Assembly: GCF_026914265.1 (NCBI RefSeq)
Contig: NC_069127.1
Span: 19,045,045 to 19,109,044, forward strand
Origin: Mya arenaria
Lineage: Eukaryota > Mollusca > Bivalvia > Myida > Myidae
Direction of reading: 5' to 3'
DNA: 64,000 bases
A program made the position numbers and the translations under genes. Below, piece by piece: positions 10,801 to 22,800 of the stretch (position 1 is its first letter; each line of letters opens with the position of its first letter). Below the pieces are notes generated by a model. It worked only from the letters and a program-made list of their open reading frames with translations. It was not told where the DNA came from and ran no database searches.

Positions 10801-13800
10801 TGACGTAAGCGGCGCACTCAGCTTCCATACTATGTAGTTAATCAAGCGTGTCGCTGTTGATATCCTATGTATGACTAGGTTCGGATTTACAATGACATAT
10901 GCACATTTAAAAGAACAATTTAAATTTAACAGTTTGGTAATCAACAAACGGATATATCATGTAATGATTGACGACGACATAGCATATTCATATTGCCATG
11001 TGAAAATATGGACCGATTTTAACACTTAATCAGGATAGCTGCAAGCACACAATTAACACATAGTTTGTTTAATCGTGTCTTCTACAACCACCCAATACAC
11101 ATGATTGGACCGATTGCAAGCGTCTGCTAATTAACAGATATGCTATAGAGTGATCAGTGTAGCGGAAAAAGCAGCTGATCGCATTAGTCACATGGTAACT
11201 AAGACATTTTTATGACCTATTGGGGGTGGTTTTGAATGTGTGAATGACCCATGAATATTTGTGTGTTACAATTTCTGCAACTTTTACTGGCCTAGTCGTT
11301 TTGGACCGAAATTATAAAAAAATGACAAAATTTCGGACCGATTTTTTTTACACTTTTTGAAACTGAAATCGGTCTGGCTTGGTCAAAATCGGTCCAGACC
11401 GGCGAATTGCCGGTTTTTAGAAGCCCTGCATATTATATGACTATCAATAATCATGGCTTAGAAAAACAAACAGTCTGACAAACACGACCAATGAATGGGA
11501 ATCCAACCAATAATCGCTGTCCAATTTACAGTAGCTGTGCAACAAAAGAGGTCCATTTATTAATCGCAGTCCAATCAACACTTATGGTCAAACCAACACT
11601 CACAATCAATTAATAGTTGTTTAAACAACACTCGTGGTCCAATCTATAAATATAGCCATCTAGAAACAATAGTTGTCCAACTAACAGTTGCAGTTCAAAC
11701 ATCACTAGCCTGTCCATTACACTTGCTGTCCATCCAGCAGTCCAGCCAACAACGGTTGTCAAACCAACAATTACAGTCCAACTATCAATAGGTGTTCAGG
11801 GTTCTCAAAATGAACCGGCCGCCGGCCTATTTGACCGGTTAAAACCAGAAATCGACCGGTTAGAATTGTTGTAGAAACCATAAGGTCACATTCTTTTCTG
11901 ACCTATTTTAATACTGATTACTATTCTTACTTCGGCGTATGTAAGAGTCTTCAGATTCGAAATCATATTGGGAAGAATTCTCCGTAATTCGCGCATGCTC
12001 TGTTACGGTTACCTGTTAGAAGAAAACATTGTCGATGTCAAAAAAACCCATAGACACCCCATTAAAAGTGGCAAAATTACAACCATCAGATTTACGCGAC
12101 CATCTGCTAAAAATAGATGTTTCGCTACGATAAACACTCGATATCTTCTAATTGGCTGTGATTGCAAATGGGTGTATTCGGTCCAAACACTTGGTAGATC
12201 ACAGGAGACACATTTTGCTGACTGTATAATGCAAATATTTTGGATATTGTTCACCGAGTTAATTTTTTTCCTTGTCCGAAATAAAACTTACTTTTTACTA
12301 ATGTAGTAATGATTAGGCTTTGCTTATACACAGGCTAAATGGCAGGTTTTAAGACACATTTCATTAATCGTTACAATAATTAATCCGCAATAATCAATTG
12401 TTATTTATTTCCCCTAATGCAAGTCCCATCCCATCACAAACACCTGTGAAAGGATAACTAATTAACACATGTATTGCAATGTGTCATATAATTATGTCGG
12501 CTGCAGATGAAACAATACACTTTCTGGCGTCAGAGCACGAGCACACAACATTTTTCCGTTTGATATGCAGCCGACATGTACGACACATTTCAATACATGT
12601 TTTAATACTGGTAAGTTAAACTTGAGATTAAGGTCGTGTGGCAATGTATTGTATTTAAATCGCTCAGTCGAATACCGTATGATCCCATTTTTCTCTAGGT
12701 AAGTTAACCATCTACCGTGTTTACTGCGTCTGCATCTAGATTGTAAGATTATCGGAAAAATTATAGTCAATAATCGTCGTGTGAGAAACTTCAAATCACG
12801 GCGGAAATGTTTGAATTCACTGCAAATATGTCAGGTATAAGTGTACCGCAAAGTATAAACAATTCAAGGGAGGTAACACAAATTATCTGTTTGATCGGTC
12901 TGAAGGGATTTTCACCCTTACGTCATATGCAATTTAAATTTCGACACCCCCCATCAGAAGCAAATTTCACAAACTGGCAACCACCTACAGATGCAAATTA
13001 GCGAAAAAGACACCCCACCATATATGATTAAAAAAATTGCCGTCCCCCCCTGGGTTATATGTTTAAATGGAATAGCCCTTATGATGATCACTGCTTAGTG
13101 CACTTGTTTTGTTTTATTCTCAAAAGCATGAATAACAATTAGACAACCTACTGATTTCTCCTTCATATTCATGCATGGTTTATTTCTGTTAAATGTATAT
13201 GCTAGTTAAGGTTATAGCACATGATCGTGCCAAAGTTTGTGAAAATAACTTTATTTGGTTCTTGTGAAGTGATCCTGATTTGTATGGGCTTAATATATAT
13301 GATTGAAAATGAGTATTTATAATTGTTTAAATACAACACTGTGACCAAATTTGTATGATAATTGAATGTTCTGAAAATGACAGATTCCGGGGCTAAGAAG
13401 AAGCGAGCGAAGGTTGTGTTTTCCTATGAGCCAGAACAAGAAGATGAACTGAAGCTGGAGTTGGGAGAAGTGTTAGACATCATTAAGCAGGTCATTAATT
13501 GCATGTCTTTTACATACACTGCAGTGTAGTTAATTATGGTAGTAGTCTGCTATAATTAAAGTTTTGATTTGGAATTTTAGCTCGTCTGTTTTTTGTCTTT
13601 GTTCTGCAAGAAGTTAAACCTTGCCCATACTCAAAGGGACTTTAAAAAAAGTTTTTTTCTGTACCGATTCTCAGGACAATTATTAAATAAATTGTTTTAC
13701 TCTTTTATATGATAATAGTAATTTTATTACCAAAATGTAAAAAAAAAATCGAGCTGGAGACTGGGTTCGAATGGGTGTCGCCAAAATTGCAGTTCAGTGT

Positions 13801-16800
13801 TGTATCCACTGTGGTATGAAGGCTTACCCTGAACCATTAGAATATTTAAGCTATACCTTTACCTAACTTGGTAATATCACGTGATAAGACCGACTAGCCA
13901 ATCACGCATAAGAATAAATTCTTCTAGGTAGACATACCTATTAATCTTTTTTAATGGAAAAATACGAAAAATCTGCTAAAATAAATTAATTGTTTACTAT
14001 GTGGTACTTCAATTAGATAGCTTCAATGCATTGTACAGATTGATACCAAGTTTATGTCATTTTAAGACAATTTTCTTTTTTTCCGCTATTTCATCATACG
14101 GTGTATAGCCCCTTTAAATTCTTTCATGATATTTGAATGGCATTTGGAACAAAATAAAATTGAACAATCATTGGTGCTCACATGGCAGAGCTGTTGTTGA
14201 ACTCCTTTGTGCCAAATACAAATGGGGTCAATTATAAAGAAGCCCTTTATAAGCGTATTCCAGTTTATCCATTTTAGTTGAACTGAAAGATAAACAATAA
14301 AAAAGCATTCACATGCATTGCTCTTTTTGGCTCATAGTGTTATACAAGTATGAATATTATCTTTGCAGGAGGAGGAGGGTTGGTGGGAGGGGCAGCTGAA
14401 TGGGCGTCAGGGCATGTTCCCCTCCAACTTTGTTGAAATAATTGAGGACTCTGCCGAGACCTCTGAGACGCCTGATACCAAAATTGGTGAGTACCAGAGG
14501 TATTTTCATGACATTATGTTATTGCTTAGATTTCCCTTTACACAGAAAACTGAGTCTGTGTTACAATTTTCTGGTTACTGAGCCCTATTTCATACATAAC
14601 TCCACGCGTCTTGGGATCCCTTTCATCTTTGGGTCCCTATCATCTTGGGACCCTATCATCTTGGGAACCCTATCATTTTGGAACCCCTTTCATCTTGGTA
14701 CACCTATTATTATGGAACCCCTTTCATCTTGGGATCCCTATCATCTTGGGACCCCTATCATCTTTGAACCCCTATCAAACCCCTATCATCTGGGAACCCC
14801 TATCATCTTGTTACCCCTATCATCTTGGTGAAATAATGACATGCAATACCAAATCAACAATTGTGTCATATACTCTTACGGTTCATACAATAGCATAAAT
14901 GTTAAGTTTTCTCTCCGTAGTAGACTAGGGAAATATAAATACCAATTAATAGTGGAGTTAGAAAGGAGATATTACACTTATCTGAAACAATTGTACCAAT
15001 AGCTTGGATACCAGCAATGATAATAAACTGATTTTGCTAACAGCACATCATGCAATACAATGCTACCATTTATGAACTGTTAAATTCATGAGATGCTTAA
15101 TAGAAAACCATAAAATATGTGCATATTGCATTCATTAACTATGAAGATCATACCTCAATTTTCCATGTTTTATTTTCATTTTTTTATTTGCCATTTGCAA
15201 TAATCGTCCACTGTTAAGATCATTTATACAAGATCAATATGTAGATATTTATAATTATTGTGTGGTTGTTCAGTTAAGTACATGTTTCCTCAGTAAGAAT
15301 CACATAAATGTCCTTCTTTTTGAAAAACATGCTTGAAGTAGACTTCCTGAGGTTTTAATTGATCTTAATGAGGAAAACATAATTAAAAGATGCAAAAAAG
15401 AGATTTTTATGTTCTAATTAGAAACTGAATATAAAAAAAATGAAATTGAGGAAGTAAGGGCCTGTTACCAACTATTCATTGTGGCAGAATTGCATTGATT
15501 GTTGTATTGTTTTCTATAAGGAAAACAATTTGAATAATAGAATTTAAGTGGACATGCATTAACAAATGAGTTATATTTTTTACTCTTGGCTTATTTGAAA
15601 ATAAAGCATTTTTTATATTTATTTTACTCAAAACTGAAGTTAATTGTTAGTTCTTTTGTTATTTCATGGGAAATGAAAATTTACATGTATTGTTACTAAA
15701 ATATATGTTGATTTATCAGTTTAATCCTGATTGTAAGACATTTATGTGCAAGCTTGTTATACAGAAAACACCGAGGAGCATCTGATCAAAGGGAAGAAGG
15801 TTCAAGGTATCGGACTAGGCAACATATTCGGGGACGGGCCAATCAAACTGCGTAAGACCGGTGAGAAGAAACCCATGGATAAACCTCAAGAACCACCCAA
15901 GGTACTATAATACATCTATAAATGTTGTAAACTAGAGTCAAGATCCTGTGTGGAGCAAAATTTCCTGGTTGATAATATGAACATCAAATAAATATATATA
16001 ATTAATCATTATAGAAATCTTTCTTGTTTATGGGGTATGAATTGGAAAATCTGATGGAAGGCCACATGTTGAAGCTGATAACTAGACTAAATTCAATATT
16101 AAAAAACACGTTTTGCTTCTCTGTTTTTTTTCTGTTTAAATCTGGTCCAGATTTAGTTGACTTCATCTTTTAATGAGCAAATATGTAAACTTTGGCCATG
16201 AGTTTAATGAGTCAAAATAATGTGGTTTGCTTGAACACAATCGTTGGCATTGGCTTTTGGTGCTTTGTAGTTCTTTTCTCTTAAAGCTGCACTCTCACAG
16301 ATTTACTGTGACAACTATTTTATTTTTTGTCTTGGAATGAGAATTTTTTAACATAAATATCTGCAAACGAATTATAAAAGATTGCTGACAAAAGATCAGA
16401 TCACAGATTTGCATATTTCCGTTCAAAAATTAATGTTATATTGCTTAAACTGTTACCAATGGTATATAAAAAAATGCGATCTATTTTTTGTTAGCAGTCT
16501 TATATCACTGGTTTCCATTGATTTTCACAAAAATTGGCTTGTTCCAAGAGAAAAAATAAAAATGTTGACAAAACGTTCAATCTTTGAGAGTGCAGCTTTA
16601 AGGTGACACTCTTATTCAAAATCAATACATACTCATGTATCACAAACATAAAATTTTAGTGATAAACCTTCAACTACTTACTGGCTTAGGCATTTATCAA
16701 AAAAAATTATTACTGATAACCATATTATAACCATGTATTTATTAGCTGAAAACACATAGATATTAAATGGTTGGTTAAATGGTTGGTGAATGCTAAAAGA

Positions 16801-19800
16801 TTTACTGCGATCTACTATCGTCTCATAAGGTAACAATACCATGCTTTCTGCACATTTCCTTCAAATTAAACTCGGTATCCTTCATAAGCACCATTGTGTT
16901 TGACAGTTGCTCATCCTCTTTGATATATCTAAACAATTGTATTAAATGTGTTAAATCTAGTCTGGGAGTAATAGTGCATCTTTAACAGTGTGTACAATTT
17001 GAACTCTTGTTTTTGAGCCTTGTTGCTATTGTAAGCCTTGACCATAACTCACAAGCTGTTCAAGGTATTCTTATGAAACTTTGTTGACCTGTTGCAAGGG
17101 ATAATATGCACATGTGAAAAAAGGCACATAACTCTTGCTTAAACAAATGTTGAGTTATGCCCCTTTCCAACAGAAAAAAGAACAATTCAAAAGTGATAAC
17201 ATCTGCTTGAAGTGCCCATGTTATTTACTGATGTCTTTTGCAAACTGTATGAAGTTTGATATGATGAAGTGCTAAGTTTCATTTGTATTTTGTAGGCTGA
17301 GAAGAGAGAAGAGCCTGCACAGAGAAAACCAAAAGGTAAGATTGCAATGTCTTTTGAATAAGCACTCAACACAATTTATGTATTACTTATTAAAACGGAT
17401 GGCAATGAGCACCCGAGTACTCAACTACTTGTATTCGAAAATAAAAATGTTACCAAGTATTACAGACGACATACAGACGATGTAACAATATGACACGTTG
17501 ACAATAAGACAATGTACGGTCCCTTTAATTCCCAATATGTACACAGTTGACCAATTGACACTAACAAAATAAATGACAGTTGTGGTGAGAGTATACAAAC
17601 TGTCACCAAAGGGCCCTAATTTGCGATTAGCACTGTTGCCAATTAGTGAAGTTTTGATAGCGGTACATCTCCTACACAATTATATTGTTTAATACCAATT
17701 AGATAGTTTCCACCAAACGTTGAGGAGCTAATTAGAAACTACCGCTACAAGCATTGACTCGTTAATGGGCGTATTTTTGCAATGATCATCACAATTGATT
17801 GGTGGATATCTTTAATTAGGAATTATGAATGTAAATGAGGTAGTAAAAATAAAGTATGAAGAACTGTCATTCTGAAATAACATGTAATAGAGTAAGCAAC
17901 TAAACGTGTGTACATCGCAATTAGTTATTATAATTTTTTGGAAAGAGTAGCCCACAGCAAATTGTGTAAATGTATGCTGTGTGGTGTCGAGTTAGCATTT
18001 AAAAGGTGGTACAACGAGCAGAAAATTGTTCAATATTACAATTATGTAGTGCTATTCGTATGTGCTTTTTGTTAATATTTGGATAAGTATACTTTGTATT
18101 TTAAAGTTTAATGTATACTATGATTTTCGTTCATGGTAATTTTGATATTTGTTCATCATTTAGTATATTCTACTTTAATGGCGTGATAATTTTCCACATA
18201 TTGTTTACTTCTTCGCATGCGCTATATTATAATGTCACAATTTTTTGATGGAATAAAGTAAAAAGGACAAATTAAAATAATAAAACAACTTAAACCAATA
18301 CAAGTTTTCCAAGTATTTGAGTACCTGAGTACTCGATCGGAAAAATGTGTGAGTACTTGAGTACCAATTTTACTACTCATTGCCATCCCTACTAATTAAC
18401 TGTCAGATTTTGAATACTTATAACTGTGTATTTTGCAGTTGAATTGAATTTAATGTGAGTGAATAACAAGCCTTGACATGTTCTTAACAGAATCACCATT
18501 GAAGCTGGCCTTTGCACAGCTTGAGTTGAATTGCATGCAGCACAAATTTGATAATTCAGTCTTGGAAAAGCATCCATGTTTTGATGCAGACATTGAATAT
18601 ATAGATCCGGACTTAGATGCATATGACATTGACTCCAGGGCTGATTTTAGTATTTTGCCTGAAATTCTGAATGAGGAAGAGCTTGTAGAATATGCGGATG
18701 CTGATATCACTCCTGGTGACTTTGACATTATTGATGATGTATTCACAGACCCTTGTAACTCAGATCTTTGTAAACCTATAGAATGTTCTAATACTAATGC
18801 TAATGTTGACAACAGCAAGCCTTATCAGGACAAACAAGCAGAAATTCAGGGTGTTATGGATATTTTGGGTGATTTAGATGCTTGTCTAGGTAGTGTGATG
18901 TCAGAAAAAATGTCCGATCTGAACTTGAATAGTAGTAACAGCTGCAAGCTCAAAAATGAGACATCAGCAATGAACAGAGAAGATAACAAGCAATTTGAGA
19001 CACCGTGCGAAACATATGTGACTAAAGCAGAAGCTACACCTCCAGAAATACCATGTTTTAGCAAGGTTATTGACAGTGTTCTGGTTACTAAGAGGAGGCA
19101 CCACGATGTTGGAGAACAATTTCCTGGATCTACTCCACTGAAACCGACTGGCCATGGGGCTGCTAACGACATGGAAAAAGTCACTAAGTTGCTGACATAC
19201 GGTAGAGGTGATGCTGGTTTAGACTTTGTCAAGTTTTCATCAGTTCTAGATGGTAGTGGTCAATCTCGCTTTGTGGTGCAGCCTGTTGATATACACACTG
19301 GTTTCCATGTCCCTGCAATAGCAGACAAACATCCAGAAATCATATCTCCAAGGTCCCCCAAGACATACCTATCTGCTCTTAATAAATCCGGCAACCTCTC
19401 ACCATTTATTAAGTCAGTTGTAAACAAGTACAGACTGTTTACCCCTGATCAGCCACAAAAGAATGAGGAGTTGGGTCATACTTCTCTTCCTGATGATGAG
19501 GATGATGAAGGATCCTATGGACTGTTTATGTTGAGTCACCAGCCTGTTTGTGTTGACATGTCAGTTACCAAATCCCTCCATGATGACACCAAGCCGATCC
19601 AAGAGAGTGCTGTCAATCAGATGTTGAATAATTATGTATATGATGTATTAATCAACAGAAAGTCTTCCAATGCAGATGGAAAAACTATGAATGTGAACTT
19701 GTCCACCTCTGAATCTGATGGAAAAGGAGAAACTGATTCATCTATGATTGTTTGTTTAGATGACAATTCTGAACGCATGTCTAAAGACAGAACACTTGAT

Positions 19801-22800
19801 GCCTCCTTTGAAAATAGGAATGAAAGTGATGATTCTGGTGCACTTCTTGCCATGACTAAAGGCATTATGATTGATAAAGCATCTGAGAGCAGAGAAGACA
19901 TTCCTGACAAATATCCAAAAGCCATTGAAGTCAATAAGCCACTGGAAACCTCTTCATCAACAGATATGTCAGAGCACAAAGGACAGCTGAATGCTTATCC
20001 AAAAATAGAAGTTGCCTGCACAAGGAATATGCCCACATGGAACAGGTTGCCAAGCAGTGGACAGGCTGCACAAAACAGCAGCTTCTGCAGAATTCCTTTT
20101 GCGGAAAAAATTGATGCTCCTTCCTTTTGGTTTAGTAAAGACTTTGCAGAATCTCCAAGCAGTGAAAGGAATACCAGAATAAAATCACCAAAGCGTAGAA
20201 GCAGTGAGTTCCTTCAGCCAAATTTTGAACTTGAAAGTGTAAGAAAAGGAAAAGAGAACACGAACCCAATTCCAGTTTCTTTGGTCTCAGCTGTACATTC
20301 TCCAGCAAAGAAGAGGAGGCGTAAAACACTTCATGAGACCAATTGTATTGCTAAATATCAGGCTGTTTTGGACAATAAAAACAGTAATGCCCTTATTCAG
20401 TTGCCCTTTTTAAATGAAGATGGGCCAGGAAATGTTGAGACATACTTTCCCCATTTTTCCAATGACAACTCAGAAGGAGAGAAAGTATTGCCAGGTTCAG
20501 ATAAACAAGGGCAAAGCAAACCTGAGACTCCGTGTAAGACAACCAGTGAGTCTGAATGCTCAAAGGTACAAAGCGATGGGAGCAGTGGTACCCCTGATAG
20601 TGCACGGAAGAACAGGCCAACAAGTGTATACTTTTCAGGGAGTCTAGAATCTGCGGTAACGTTTCTTGATTCATGTTCAGAGAAAAGAAAGAGGCGTGGT
20701 CACATGAAAATGGTTAGAAGTCCAGGAAGACAGGCTAGAAGTGCTGTTGAACTAACAAGCTTCAGGAAATTAATGGAACATTCTCATACAGAAGGGAAGG
20801 AAATGAAAACTTTCAAAGTTTTGAAACCTTCCTTAAAGGTCAGTGGTTCAGTTTTGTATGATTCAATGTTTCAGCTGCATCCGGACTCAATCAACAAAAG
20901 CATGCACTGTACGAAAACAGACAGGAGTAGAAAAATGCACGGAGCAAGTGAGTCTTCTGTATTTGATGGAGAATCTAATGTTACGACCTTCTTTGGAGAC
21001 AGAGATTATGTTGGAGACCGAGATGATGTTGTAGACAGAGATGATGTTGAGGACAGAAATTATGTTGGACACAGAGATGATGTTAGAGACAGAGATGATT
21101 TTGGAGACAGAAATTATGTTGGACACAGAGATGATGTTAGAGACAGAGATGATTTTGGAGACAGAGATGATGTTGGAGACAGAGATGATGTTGGAGACAG
21201 AGATGATTTTGGAGACAAAAATTATGTTGGAGACAGAGATAATGTTGGAGGCAGAGATGATGTTAGAAACAGAGATAATGTTGAAGACAGAGATGATGTT
21301 GAAGACAGAGATGATGCTAATGAGCAGTCCATTCAACTTAATGACATTGTTTTGGAAAGCAAGGTGGAAGAAAATTGTTTTCTAGAGATTGACAAGGATG
21401 TAACAGATAACCAAAACACATGTGAGAATGCGGGGTTAAAGACTTATACTAGCAGTTTAGAAGCTTTGATTGAGAGTAGGAACAATCTCTATTCAGCTAT
21501 ATCATCAGCAGTTCAAGCTTGTTCAGAAATAGTTCTGAATGAAACAGATGATGACAAGGTGATGCACACTAGTATGGAGAACATATGTGATGTCACACCT
21601 GATCCTGATAAATTGGACATGGATTTACAGGGCCTTGACCTGACAGAAACTCCACTGTATGCCAACACTGAGGTGCTGAACAATGAAATGAAGGCATTGT
21701 TGAATGACGCAATGGGCTCGCTTGATAACATCTTAGTTGATAGCTTTTCTTCATCATTTACTGAATCACCAAGCAAGGATCAGGACAACGACATACATGA
21801 TAAAGAGATGAATGTAAGTGACATTAATGAAGACGGAGATTCTGTAGAGGCTGTTGAGTTAAGGGATGATTCTGTTCTAGAGATTATTGGACAGAGATGT
21901 ACACTTTATCAGTATGACACTGAGAAAGTACTTCATCCAGATATGGCTGATGAAACTATAGAAATTCTGGATGACTCTGTTCTAAATGTGGTTGGCTCAA
22001 AGTGCCCTATTCACAGCAAATATAAGGAGAACATGTATGAGTCACCAAAAGTTGAGGTGTCAGTGAGAATAAATGATTCCCATAACAGAAGTGTAGAGTA
22101 TGATGAAGCATTTGATATTGATGATGAGCCAGAAGGAATTACAGATACCTATATGAGCACACCATTGCCATCTACAGATCAACTGACAGGAATGGAATTC
22201 AAACCTCCAGATGAAAACAAAAATGCATCTATATACCATTGCCTTAAAGATGGAAATATCAAACCATCACCAAGAGATTTTGAAAAGCGACCTACATATT
22301 TCTGTCTGACGCCTGCTCCAAAGCAAGAAAATGATGAAAGTCAATCAGGTTACCTAGGCATCTATAACCAGCCTCAGGGAGTGCAAGTGAGGGGAGGTGT
22401 GTCTGTCGGGTTTGGAGATGAAGCAGTAGATGTTGAAGAGGACCCTTTGAACACAACACGCGGCTCTAGCATGGAGGAGGACTTAGAGGAGATTGGTGCT
22501 ACAGGGGTTGTTCATGAGGCCATGGAGAATGACTCTCTCAACATGAGCTGGAACTGCAGTCTTGGTGGGAACCTAGAGGAGTTCAATGAGGATTATGGTA
22601 CTCAAGCACTTGGCATGGCTCCACTGACTAGTAGGGGTTCTGCTGAAGCGGTTTATCCAAGGGCACAGGAGTCTGGGCAGCAGCATGTTGGGATTGAAGA
22701 AGAGGAAGAGTTGAACAGTTCAACATATTACCACCATCTTGACAGCGCTGAAGCAGACTAAATTCTGATTTTGCAAATTATATCAAATATGTTTTAAAGT

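Noticed and set aside
11968..12306. 112-codon plus-strand ORF as a gene
   Set aside because: No family, no splice context, inside an intron and probably within a repeat-bounded block.
14442..14898. Plus-strand ORFs of 129 and 95 codons
   Set aside because: They translate the 17-bp minisatellite after adaptor exon 4 and ignore its splice donor.
18438..18453. 16-nt microexon TTGAATTGAATTTAAT between an AG and GTGAGT
   Set aside because: Both splice signals are present, but joining it between exon 6 and 18491 breaks the frame; more likely part of a leader. The ATG inside it is followed at once by TGA.
20887..21336. 149-codon minus-strand ORF (ISVSNIISVSN...)
   Set aside because: It is the antisense reading of the 18-bp coding minisatellite, open only because the unit is a multiple of three.
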